Source: Haematococcus lacustris (taxonomy: Eukaryota; Chlorophyta; Chlorophyceae; Chlamydomonadales; Haematococcaceae). Taken from it: a DNA stretch of 64,000 bases. The notes under the pieces were generated by a model. That model was not told the DNA's origin. It saw nothing but the letters and a program-made list of their open reading frames with translations, and did no database searches. Position numbers and translations under genes: made by a program. The stretch spans positions 4,569,278 to 4,633,277 of the forward strand of contig JASKMD010000017.1 of NCBI GenBank assembly GCA_030144725.1. Direction: 5' to 3'. Positions 42,897 through 53,153 of this stretch are shown in pieces. Position 1 is the first letter of the stretch. The number at the start of each line of letters is the position of its first letter.

Positions 42897-43554
42897 GATT
42901 TGACAAGCTCTCTGTAAATAACTACCGCGATTGCACCGTCAGCTTCTGCGTGCAAGCTAGTGAGAGGCGTTGAAGCGCAGTCCCGCAAGCTCAATATGGG
43001 TGTTTGTGCCGAAAGTTGTGTCCACGCAATAAGGTCGCCATAGGGAGCTACGTACATATGTGTAAGGTCTAAGGCCGGGGCCCGTCTCTATCGCAAGCTA
43101 GGTCTGTTCTGCCGGTTGTACTGGGTAGCTCGGCTTGCAAGCTCCCGCAAAGTTGTGGATGTTGATGATGCCCCGCAATTACAACAACCTCCTGCACCGC
43201 ACCCTGCTATCTAATATCGAGTGCGGCAGAGATTGCCCTAAAAACTGTTTGCGGTTGGCCCTCAACCATCCATCATTACATCTAACCTCACATCATTACA
43301 TCATGACTCTTAGCCTCCATCATTACATCACCACTTGTGTTCCTAACACAAGGGCTAGGCTCAGGGTCGGTAACGAATCCTAGAGGCTGAGTAGGGCTGG
43401 GCAGGGCTGGGCTGGGCTCGGCAACATAGGCACGCTTTGTTGTCAGTGCATTTGCATAGCACTGTCGGGATAGCAAACGAGCTTGGGCTACATTGAGTTG
43501 TTCCTGCATGGGGGTGAAGGGGGCATGGGGGTTAAGGATGCATGGGGGGAGGCA

Positions 43555-44660
43555 GCTACAGTACTGTAGGCCCCACACCCCTACAGTACTGTAGACCCCA
43601 CAAGGTACTGTAGACCCCTACAGTACTGTAGACCCCACAAGGTACTGTAGACCCCTACAGTACTGTAGACCCCACAAGGTACTGTAGACCCCTACAGTAC
43701 TGTAGACCCCACAAGGTACTGTAGACCCCTACAGTACTGTAGACCCCACAAGGTACTGTAGACCCCTACAGTACTGTAGACCCCACAAGGTACTGTAGAT
43801 CCCTACAGTACTGTAGACCCCACAAGGTACTGTAGACCCCTACAGTACTGTAGACCCCACAAGGTACTGTAGACCCCTACAGTACTGTAGACCCCACAAG
43901 GTACTGTAGACCCCTACAGTACTGTAGACCCCACAAGGTACTGTAGACCCCTACAGTACTGTAGACCCCACAAGGTACTGTAGACCCCTACAGTACTGTA
44001 GACCCTACAAGGTACTGTAGACCCCTACAGTACTGTAGACCCCACAAGGTACTGTAGACCCCTACAGTACTGTAGACCCCACAAGGTACTGTAGACCCCT
44101 ACAGTACTGTAGACCCCACAAGGTACTGTAGACCCCTACAGTACTGTAGACCCCACAAGGTACTGTAGACCCCTACAGTACTGTAGACCCTACAAGGTAC
44201 TGTAGACCCCTACAGTACTGTAGACCCCACAAGGTACTGTAGACCCCTACAGTACTGTAGACCCCACAAGGTACTGTAGACCCCTACAGTACTGTAGACC
44301 CCACAAGGTACTGTAGACCCCTACAGTACTGTAGACCCCACAAGGTACTGTAGACCCCTACAGTACTGTAGACCCCACAAGGTACTGTAGACCCCTACAG
44401 TACTGTAGACCCCACAAGGTACTGTAGACCCCTACAGTACTGTAGACCCCACAAGGTACTGTAGACCCCTACAGTACTGTAGACCCCACAAGGTACTGTA
44501 GACCCCTACAGTACTGTAGACCCCACAAGGTACTGTAGACCCCTACAGTACTGTAGACCCCACAAGGTACTGTAGACCCCTACAGTACTGTAGACCCCGC
44601 AAGGTACTGTAGACCCCTACAGTACTGTAGACCCCGCAAGGTACTGTAGACACCTACAGT
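43555..44660. repeat. 37-bp palindromic satellite, about 30 copies
   Basis: Each 37-bp unit consists of cccctacagtactgtaga followed by ccccacaaggtactgtaga. Thus every unit carries one perfect 14-bp palindrome (ctacagtactgtag) and one half-site. Copies are almost identical, with a few single-base variants (for example ccctac at 44005 and ccgcaag in the last units). The array ends exactly where the LINE 3' end begins. Confidence 0.97.
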
Positions 44661-47600
44661 GAAGAAGAAGAAGACTACTCCGGTATTCACCGGCGTGCAT
44701 TAAGGGAGGAGCTACCGCCTGGGGCGCGGCCTGCTCCCACCAACCAAGCAAGAAGAGAGACAACCCCCCTACCCTCCATCCCTCTTAGTAGCCCTGAGTC
44801 TGTAGCTTGTCTTTGCAATGGAGTGGGCTGTCTCCACTGCGTGTCTTGTTAACTTGTGTAGAAGTTTAGTAGTGCTATCTTGTGAGACCCCCAAGGCCAG
44901 GAGGTGTTGCCGTGTGTGTGCTTCATACGTTATGCCACCTATGCCAAGGAGGATAGGTCTGATCTCAACCATGTGGCCTTCCTTGCGTAAGGTTTGAGCT
45001 AGATTGGTGTGTTGGTTGAGTGCCCTGTCTAATTGATCCGTCCACCTTGAGTCCGAGCAGTATTTGATTTCTATGATGGTGACCCGTTTTGTGACTTTGC
45101 CGCTTTTGCCCACCTTCGCTTGCGGCGTCCCCATGAGTATATCTGGTCTAGTGGTGTTTTTGGTTGCCGCTGTTTTCAGTCCGAGTGCTCTTAGCGTTGT
45201 GTGTAGTGTGTCGTTAGGGAGGTCAAGGTTTTCCTTCGCGCCCTTCTCCCAGCTGCCGGTGTCCGCGAATCGGATGTACCCACCCAGGGTTCCCTTGCTG
45301 ATAGCTTTAACGATGAGGCGACCGGCCCCGTTGTGCCTTTCTTGCACAAGCGGTAAGGTCTCGCTGCAGCCCGATAGGAGGTGAGTGGCACTGTCGGCTT
45401 CCCCGCAAAGTGGGCAGCGGTCGTCAGTCGCCCGTTTCCAGCGCAGAGCTAGCTTTTGGTTGTAGAGCCCGCCGGTGCGGTAGAGTAGGGCAGTTCGTTG
45501 TGCGTGAGTGGAGATGTGCGTGTCGGTCATCACTCTTTCGCCCGCGCCTTTCGCTGCGACTTTCGTGATTTCTTGGGACATCAGGTAGTAGATGCTGTCT
45601 TGGTTGGCAAGGCCAAGCTTGTGTTTGCGTTGCATATGTGCTCGCACGCTTTGGCGGCAATCCGGCAATGGGGCGGGGATTTCACCGTCGGCGTCGTTGC
45701 TGAGCCAGGTGTTGGTCTCTTTCCGTGTAGTCGGGTGGTAGGCCGGGGTGTTGGCAAGCTCTGGGTGTAACGCCGCGTGCTTGGCGAGGGCATCGGCGCC
45801 TTCGTTGCCGATAATTCCCGAGTGGGCCCGGACTTTGTAGAAGTGGATCGTGACGGGGCTATCGATGATGAGGGTAGCGATCGCGGTCAGGATGTCGTTG
45901 TGCCTGTGTGTGATAAGCGACATCGGGTTAGCGAGGGCTCGGCGGATCTGGTAGATAGAGCAGAGGCTGTCGGTGGCGATGCGTTTGGCCCCCGCTGTGA
46001 GTGCCGCGTGTATCGCCGTGAGTTCCGCCTTGTTAATGGTGTTGCTTTCTGGGTCGTCCAGGGCGACGGTGATGAGGACGTTGGTCTCCGGGATATAGAC
46101 CCCCGCCCCGACGCTCGCTGGGGCTGCCCCCGAGGTCTTAATGCAGCTGCCGTCCGAGTACGCGAGCGTGGCCCATTCGGTGATGGCCATCCGTGGTTGC
46201 GTCGTGGAGTGTTGCGTGAGCTGTTGGTGGCTGCGTTGGTGCCCCGCGGTGGGGAGGTCCCTGTCCATCGGCAAGCGCATGTGTTGTTTGTGGCCGCTAG
46301 GGGGTGTGGCCGGCTGGCTTTGATTCGTGGGTCTGTTGTGGATTGGATGTGTGTCTCGTTGAGGGTGGAGGGCAGTGGCAGTGCTAGCCAGCCATGCTTG
46401 GGGGTTGCCTTTGGTGACGAGTTGTTGTCCCGCTGCATTCCAGATGACGTAGATGTGGAGGTTGGCGTGCTTGCCTGACTTGGGGCAGGTGGTCTTGGTG
46501 GGGGGTATGCTGGCCAGGTGCTGGCAGTATTCTGGGTAGCGTCTTAGGGTGTCGATGTGTTTGGGGTAGGAGATGCCCTTTTTCCCAGGGATCAACATGA
46601 TGGTGGCCATGGCCTCCTCCTGGGTAGCTGAGTGTATAGCATGGTTGACGCATTTCAGGGCCACCGCATCGTCTGCCGGTACATTCCATGTGGATAGCCC
46701 AGTGTGGCGTACCAGTAGGCAGTTGTGGTGTGCACCAAAGGCCGTGTCATTGATGTCAGGGCTCCAGTAGGTAGTAGTTTCCGGTCTAACTGTGAGTGGA
46801 TCAGCCCACCTTTGGACGGTGCTAGTGAAGGATCGTGTGGTGTGCAGGGTGGTAAGGGCCCTGTCTTGTGCCACCCTCATGGGGTGGTGGCTGCTCTGTG
46901 TGTCCTGTCTCCTTAGGAGGGCAGCTACTTCTGTGGCCAGGTTGCGTGTGTGTGGTGTGTGTTGTAGCCAAGCGTGTAGGTGTTGGTGTTGGTCTTTTGT
47001 CAGGAGGCCAATCGTGCGACCCGACTCGTCGTGGACCGTGACGTGTTGCACTAGGTCGTGCTTTGGCATAATGGGCTCTCCCGTGCTGAGGCTCATCGCG
47101 GGGGTGGTCATGTGGGGGTGAAGTTGGAGGAAGGTTTCGCACTTGCCCGTCCCGACGATGTCCGTCTGCGGGTTGATGGGGTAGGTGTGGAAGGTGGCCT
47201 TCGAGTGCATGTTGGTGCACCGGGGTAGCCAGATGTGCGGGTCCGGTAGACCCTGTCGGGTGTGGGCCGGCAGGTGCGTGTCGGGCCTCGCATGTCTGGC
47301 CTCTTGTATCTGCCTGTTTTCCTCGTCGTAGTCGCTGCGCTTTGCCATGTAGTCCAGGTGTGCCGTGATGAGCGGCGCCGGTTCGAAGGTGGGGTGCCAG
47401 TGTACTCGTATGAGGTCCGACTGCGCTGACTGACGCATGGTAGTCTTGAAGTCATTGCTACCAAACTTGCATATAGGGCACAGCCAGTATCCTGGTTCCT
47501 TGTGCCCTGACAGGTGGGCTTCCTCAAGGCAGGCTGGGTGGTAGGCCCTCTTGCAGTTGTGGCACGTTGGGCTGTCTCCTCTTGGTAGCCAGCACAGCTC

Positions 47601-49917
47601 ACAGGTGCACACGTCCTTAGCCTCTTCCCTGCTGATGGTCTCTATGTGTGTGGGTGTATAGCCTTCTTCTGCACATAGTGGTAATGCCCATCTATCTATG
47701 ACTGTGGGCTTCCAGTGCACCTTGTAGTAGCTTTCTTTGTTGATGCCGTCCCATTGCCATCCATCTATGCTGGTAATGGCCTCTTGGTGGCCGTACATGG
47801 CCCCTAGTATGCAGCCTAGGTTCTTGGGTTTACATCGGCAGGCTTTATCCACCTTCCAGCTGGACAGTCCTGGGAGGTCAAGGCCTACTATGCGCACTAT
47901 ATCTTGCGGGATAGTTTGGGTCTGTCTGCCCTCATTGTTCCGTTTCGTGCCCACCTTGGGTGGATTGGGCTGCGTTGGGGCCGATTGTGTTGCCCGTTGC
48001 TCTCGTTTCAGCAGTCGTGAGCTCGTCCGAATGGCCTCATGGACTGCGGGTGCCGCTGCGGCCCGGTCCGCCGTTGCTGGTTGAGTTGCGTGCATGACCG
48101 CATACGCTTTCATATCCATATAGCGAGTTCTGGTATCTGGCACTGCGGGTGTGGGCGCAAGTTCCGTGAGGCCCGCGGCCCAGGTTGTGATTTTGCGTTG
48201 GTCGAGCGGGAGATCGAGTGATGTGTTGCGGCTGTCTCGGATTGCACGCGTTGCGGTCGCGTCTGGGCATGAGGGTTGGGCCGCCATGGCCGCGAGTTTG
48301 TTGAGGGCGATAATGTGCTTCTGCTTGACCTTTTTCCCGTACTTTGATGTGAGCATGCTACCGGTGATGATGTGTGTGTTGCCCTTGCAGCTGAGCTCAG
48401 AAGCGTGCGTGATGCCTAGGCTTTTGAGGCAGGTGATGCTGGCACTAACGACGTCGTGTGCTTGAGAGCTGCTGGCTTGTGTGATGAGGCGGCCGAGTGT
48501 TTGGCACTCTTCATGGTATAGGGGTAGTCCCCCTTCCGTGGCCGACAACCCTGATATAGAGGCATAGACTAGCTGCCGTGCCCTAAGGGTATGATGAAGG
48601 AGGGTGAGCATGCGGTGTCCTTGTGTGCTAGCCTGGGCACTGAGCCATGTGATTTGTTTGTGCAGCATGCTCCTCGAGATGTGGGCGTGTGCCGCATCTG
48701 TGGACTGCAGGCTGTGTGTGAGGGCTGTCGTGTTGCGGGCGTGATACTCTTGGGCAGTGGAGCTAATGCCTATGCCTAGTCTGCTAGCGTCCTCTCTGAT
48801 GATGGCATTGGGCGTTCCCAGGGGGAGTCTGAGTTTGAGCTTGACGCATTGGTTGATGGACCTATCGTACAGCTCAAGGTCCCCCGGGGTGCAGGGCACG
48901 GCACAGAAGCTGTAGGCTAGGCTGGGTATGATGGCCGTGCGAATGATGTGTATGGCCTGTCTAGCGCTAGCAAAGGAGCGTCTGAGTCTCTCTAGTTTTT
49001 GGCGTAGCTGGGTAATCATAGCGGTGTGTTGTGGTTTCCAGTCCAGCGTCATGGTGATGAGCACACCCAAGTAGGTGAAAGGTGAGGTCGGGCGGTGGTA
49101 GGTGACGGGTTTCCCTTGTAGGCTGACGGTTTGGAGTTGTTGGCGGGCCCGCTTGTCCGCTTCGGCCGCGTTGCTGCACATGCCTGTTTCGACCGAGTGA
49201 TGGAGCGCCGCTGTAGCGAGGGTTTTACTGTGTGAGATGATGAGGTGACCCCAGTCCGAGAAGGCTGAGAGTTTGTCTGCTTGGCATCGGAGGTTGCGAA
49301 GGGTGTTGCATAGTATAGCGATGTCATCTGCATAGTCGATGCTGCTGACGGTGACGCGTTCCCCGCTGTCGGCTGTTGCTGATTTGAATTTATAGCCCCT
49401 CGCGCCCACTTGCAGCCACCGCAGGAGGGGTTCGATGTAGATCAGAAATAGGAAGGGCGAGAGGGAGTCGCCTTGTATGGTGCCCCGGTTGACGGGTATC
49501 GGGTCGGTGTGGCCGTACGGGGTTTTAAAGCGCGTTGTGGCGCCCGTGTATAGGTCCTTAACTGCGTCAGTAGCGTCTGTGGGGAAGCCTAGGTCATGCA
49601 TGATCCATAGCAGTTTGTCCTGGCAGGTGGTGTTGAACGCACTGGTGAAGTCGACCAGGAGCGCGTAAATATCTGCCTTGGCCAGTTTAGCATCCTCAAG
49701 GGCCATGACAAGCATCTGCAGCTGTTGCGTGGTGTTCCTGTGGGAGCGGAACCCAGCCTGGTTCTTGCTGAGCATCCCATTAGCTTCAGCATACTCAGAT
49801 AGCGTCTTGGTGATGAGGCTGGTCCATAGCTTATAAACGGTGTTGGCTAGGCCCACTGGCCTATAGGAGTTAAGGTCCGTTTCTTGCCCTTTGTCCTTGT
49901 AGAGCAGGCATGTGTCA
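44661..49917 (-). mobile_element. Non-LTR retrotransposon (LINE), 5' end lost in gap
   Basis: The minus-strand element has an ORF (49917-44769) followed by about 110 bp of 3' UTR. It ends with a short cttcttcttcttc run directly against the satellite array at 44660. The visible ORF is uninterrupted for about 1,716 codons, suggesting a young copy. Domain order is RT, PHD finger, RNase H, zinc knuckle, PD-(D/E)XK-like motif. This resembles the Dualen/RandI group known from Chlamydomonas; the clade is an inference. The 5' part, including any apurinic endonuclease, falls into or beyond the N gap. Confidence 0.85.
44769..49917 (-). CDS. LINE ORF2: reverse transcriptase, PHD, RNase H, endonuclease-like
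   Basis: Partial at the N-terminus (assembly gap). Reverse transcriptase: SYRPVGLANTVYK, NQAGFRSHRNTTQQL, motif A ALLVDFTSAF, motif B RGTIQGDSLSP (about 49460-49490), catalytic YADD (49318-49337). A C4HC3 PHD-type finger lies at 47612-47465 (CELC, CHNC, HPAC, CPIC). RNase H spans about 46165-45780, with its D-E-D-D residues in YSDGSC, NKAELTAI, IATDS and NEGADALAK. A CCHC-like knuckle (CPLCGEADSATHLLSGC, 45419-45367) precedes RPDIL (45151-45134) and TIIEIKYCSD (about 45080-45052), which fits a PD-(D/E)XK restriction-like endonuclease. The RT copies element RNA onto nicked target DNA in this class. The ORF appears to continue through the Ns to 50696, but that extension is antisense to another element and is an artefact. 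Confidence 0.88.
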
Positions 49918-50417
49918 NNNNNNNNNNNNNNNNNNNNNNNNNNNNNNNNNNNNNNNNNNNNNNNNNNNNNNNNNNNNNNNNNNNNNNNNNNNNNNNNNNN
50001 NNNNNNNNNNNNNNNNNNNNNNNNNNNNNNNNNNNNNNNNNNNNNNNNNNNNNNNNNNNNNNNNNNNNNNNNNNNNNNNNNNNNNNNNNNNNNNNNNNNN
50101 NNNNNNNNNNNNNNNNNNNNNNNNNNNNNNNNNNNNNNNNNNNNNNNNNNNNNNNNNNNNNNNNNNNNNNNNNNNNNNNNNNNNNNNNNNNNNNNNNNNN
50201 NNNNNNNNNNNNNNNNNNNNNNNNNNNNNNNNNNNNNNNNNNNNNNNNNNNNNNNNNNNNNNNNNNNNNNNNNNNNNNNNNNNNNNNNNNNNNNNNNNNN
50301 NNNNNNNNNNNNNNNNNNNNNNNNNNNNNNNNNNNNNNNNNNNNNNNNNNNNNNNNNNNNNNNNNNNNNNNNNNNNNNNNNNNNNNNNNNNNNNNNNNNN
50401 NNNNNNNNNNNNNNNNN
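49918..50417. other. Assembly gap (500 N)
   Basis: A run of exactly 500 N, a conventional size for gaps of unknown length. It separates the LINE from the Fanzor-associated element, so their true spacing and order are unknown. Confidence 1.
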
Positions 50418-50487
50418 AGTATTTGTGATGTTTTCACGCTCTTGATATCTATGGCTAAGAAAAAAAGACGGACCGTGGCCTAGGCCA

Positions 50488-50709
50488 GTGCCGGAGGACC
50501 CGGACAGTGACATTGAGGACCGCGAGGCACTACAGCCGGAACTCACCGAAGCGGAGCGCAATAGAAAGACCTCCGGAGAGGCCCGCGCTGCCCGAGATAG
50601 GGACAACACATACCACGGCAGGAAGGCCAAGTTAGCCCACCTCATCGACCACCTCCCGCAAGAGCTTTGGGATGCCTTCCTGGAAGCGGTTCCCAAGTCC
50701 GGGGCTTGA
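50488..50709 (+). CDS. N-terminal exon of the Fanzor-associated ORF
   Basis: An open frame of about 73 codons with no ATG of its own, continuous up to a TGA after KSGA. An alternative is splicing before the stop: agg|taagc near 50732 resembles a donor. The acidic PEDPDSDIED start and the charged RNRK and ARAARDRDNTYHGRK region look like a nuclear protein's N-terminus. The same protein, shortened, is encoded at 7735-7540 on the other strand. The link to a Fanzor nuclease rests on co-occurrence with the C-terminal exon downstream. Confidence 0.5.
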   Translation: MPEDPDSDIEDREALQPELTEAERNRKTSGEARAARDRDNTYHGRKAKLAHLIDHLPQELWDAFLEAVPKSGA

Positions 50710-51913
50710 TGTGCTCAACAGCAACAACATCAGGTAAGCACTGGCCTGGCACTGCACATGTATGTGCATGTCCGCAACATATCCCACTCAGGTGTTCCCA
50801 ACATGGGGATGGTAATCTTCATGCAAGTACTCTCTCAATACTGCACTGTTTTCGATAGCGTTTATCACATTGGCATTGGCGGTTTAGTCCGCGTAATCTG
50901 ACCATCAGCGCTAACCATTGGAGTCTCTGCTCGCGTACTGCCACATGTGCCCGCGAACATATCACATCGGCGAGACGGGTCTCCTTGGCACGGTGAGCCA
51001 CATCGTTGTGACCCCATCTACCTAGCGTAGTGAGCTGATTGTGCACAAATGGAATGTCCGGCCAACACCCAACGCGATGTCTGCCGGGCGTGCAGGGCAC
51101 CTTGACGGGGTGATTGAAGCATCAATTCATGTTCGCTCCTCGCCGAATACATCATTTGGGTCGGCGCACACTAAGGTATCACCAGGTTACACCCCCCCTC
51201 CTCCACTGTGTCCTCCACTGTGTTGCACCCGTTGCACCAAGAGAAAAAGCGACATGAAATGTTTGTTCTTGACCCGTTAAGGCATCTCGTGAAATAAACC
51301 GCACATCAAACAACCCAGGCCTCTATCAGTTTGACAAGTTGAAAGTGACATCATGTTCTCCAGGCAGGTTCAAGGCCACGGCCTGCAACGACCCACCATG
51401 CCTGCCCCCCCCTTCTCCCACCATTGCAGGAGCCCACCTCATTGAGCCTGCCCACCCCCTCCCAGCCCTTCCCCCTCGCCCCCTCCCCAAGCACACCCCC
51501 TCCTAGCCCACCCCTCCCAGCCCACCCCTCCCAGAGCACCACTGTGGGGTGGCAGTTGAGCAATGAAACTTTGCACGCAGGTGGATGGCATGTAGGGGAG
51601 TAAACTCGAGGAGACCCAGTCAATCGGTCATGGTGTGGAGCTGTGTGACTGACTGCATGGCCTGGCCCTGAGATCGGCTAAGGGAGTTGAGGGTCACAGA
51701 CCAAAGTGAGCTTTTGGCTTATCTGAGTATGAGCGTTTGTAACACTTGTCTAGAGGAGCTTAACCTAGTAAGTAGCATGCTGTAAATCCAAATGGTCGAG
51801 CTGTGGCATTGCCCTCTAGGTATGGGGGGGAGGTGGGCTCAGTGCCACATTGCCGCAACCGTTTTCCGATCCGACTGCTGCTGCCGACGCGCATGCTCAT
51901 GTAGAGCAGCCTA

Positions 51914-52530
51914 AGCGACGCGGGCGGTCGAAGCGATGACTGCATGCCTCGCTGTGGCTCAAATTGAATAGTAACTTTGAAGCTTTGCTGTGCACGGCCT
52001 ACTGACTGCATAACTATTCTGGATGGGTGAATGGTAGCTGGCCGGGTTGGCTACATTGTGATCATCTAGCATAATTATTTGGCGTAGTGAGTGCAGAGTT
52101 ACAGCCGTCCTACTACCAGGGGTCGGTTTCCTGTCATTTTTTGTTAGTTGGGGTCGCCTGACTTGCAGTCTTGCTAAATTCAGGGTCTTACCCTAATCGC
52201 TGATGGTGACCACCCTGATGGTGGTGAAACGAGGTCGGTGCAGCCATGCAACCACCTGTCTGCAAAGACCAGGCACCTGTGCGGCCTCAGCGACGCGGGC
52301 GGTCGTAGCGATGACTGCATGCTCCGCAACAGCTCGAATTTGAATCACCAACTTTGATGCTTTGCTGTGCACGACCTACTGAGTGTAAAACTATTCTGGA
52401 TGGTCGAAAGGTAGCTGGCCGGGTTGGCTACATAGTGAAATCATCTAGCATAATATTTGGCGCAGTGAGTGCAGAGTTACAGCCGTCCTACTGCCAAGGG
52501 TCGGTTTTCCTGTCATTTTCTGTTAGTTGG
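51914..52530 (+). repeat. Direct repeat pair (about 240 bp each)
   Basis: 51914-52151 and 52290-52530 are about 85-90% alike by eye (from gacgcgggcggtcg to gtcattttntgttagttggg). Between them lies copy 2 of the 122-bp repeat (52161-52283). The arrangement could be a nested insertion or a pair of short terminal repeats. Confidence 0.85.
52161..52283 (+). repeat. 122-bp dispersed repeat, copy 2
   Basis: Counterpart of 32723-32844 in the same orientation. Here it is bracketed by the 240-bp direct repeats. Confidence 0.9.
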
Positions 52531-52603
52531 GAACACCTGAATCCCACATGACATGTCACATGGGGTGACTTCATGCACCTCCCCACACCCATGTGCAGGT
52601 TCT

Positions 52604-52780
52604 ATGACCGGGACGTGTCAGCCGCGCTGAACATCCGCCGCTGTGCAGTTTGCCCAGGCCCACGCCCCACTGAGCTGTGCTACTGGGCAGGCCGCCCAGC
52701 CATGCCAAAGCCAGGCAGGCCAGGCCAGGAGTGGGTGTACTTGCGTGACAAGGCCCTGTTGGGCAAGTGGCGGCGATAGC
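52604..52780 (+). pseudogene. Fanzor/TnpB-like C-terminal exon (RuvC-III)
   Basis: After an acceptor-like gtgcag (52599-52604) the frame reads FYDRDVSAALNIRR, the RuvC-III motif DRDVxAAxNI of TnpB and Fanzor. Then come CAVCPGPRPTELCYW, GQEWVYLRDKALLGKWRR and a TAG stop. The C-terminal pattern (RP.ELC.., ..LRDK) matches the other Fanzor copy at 5.0 kb (DRDCNAALN, RPVELCW). No RuvC-I or RuvC-II block was recognised upstream, so this is treated as a remnant or the last exon of an unresolved gene. Confidence 0.7.
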
Positions 52781-53030
52781 CAGCTACAGCAATACAACCC
52801 AAGAAAACAAGATACCAAACCCCTCACAAAGGGGATGTGTGTGAGTAAGAGCTATAGAGTAGGGTAGAGCTCTTGCTAGTAGTAGACCTGGAGGCACACA
52901 CACCAGAAGGCTGAGCTGAAGTGGGCACTAGGCACACTATCAGTAGCCTTTACAACAGCGATCTCGCAGCCTGTGTTTGATTACAACTCATGACTTGCAT
53001 GAGGGCTGTAGGGATTAAAACTTGTAATTC
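52781..53030 (+). repeat. Conserved non-coding right end of the Fanzor element
   Basis: The sequence right after the Fanzor stop is kept in the copies at 7165-7540 (reverse) and 57018-57140, although those lack most of the coding part. It includes tagccagctacagca, cagtagcctttacaacagcg and gcgatctcgcag. Near its end is a perfect hairpin (ctcatg-acttg-catgag); the 57-kb copy keeps the stem with a different loop (ctcatg-tag-catgag). It could carry the element terminus and/or a guide-type RNA; that is an inference. Confidence 0.65.
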
Positions 53031-53153
53031 CTTTCAATAATATGATATATCCTAATAATATGATATATGTTTACTTTCATGTCTAGGGCTTAGTCGCAGG
53101 GCTGTAGCTTGCTGGCAGTCTCGAAGCCTTGCGGCGTGCGCAGTGCCTGCGCC

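Larger units (their letters stand above)
41175..43554. other. Gene-free repeat-rich region
   Basis: No gene is recognised in 2.4 kb. It is less GC-rich than the genes. It contains two diverged direct copies of a block (about 41527-41735 and 41893-42080) and a large inverted repeat (41709-41873). An inverted word pair gtaattgagttttac/gtaaaactcaatta lies at about 41496 and 41674. A stretch at 42350-42470 resembles 61840-61970. A cluster of ctacagtactgtag-type palindromes at 42836-42896 foreshadows the satellite. Confidence 0.6.
50418..53030 (+). mobile_element. Fanzor-associated transposable element, longest copy
   Basis: The left part (50450-50709) encodes a short basic, NLS-like stretch (KKKRRTVA) and then PEDPDSDIEDREALQPEL, LTEAERNRK, DNTYHGRKAKLAHLIDHLP and ELWDAFLEAVPKSGA. 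The right part has a Fanzor/TnpB-like C-terminal exon (52604-52780) and a conserved non-coding right end (52781-53030). Left and right parts recur together, joined by a deletion, at 7165-7740, which shows they belong to one element. The middle (50730-52570) holds direct repeats and no recognised nuclease core, so this copy is probably also defective or has long introns. Confidence 0.65.

Noticed and set aside
43555..44660. CRISPR-like array
   Set aside because: The unit is a contiguous 37-bp tandem repeat with no variable spacers, in an algal nuclear genome with no cas genes.
44769..50696. A single 1,975-residue protein
   Set aside because: It spans 500 N and then antisense sequence of another element; only 44769-49917 is supported.
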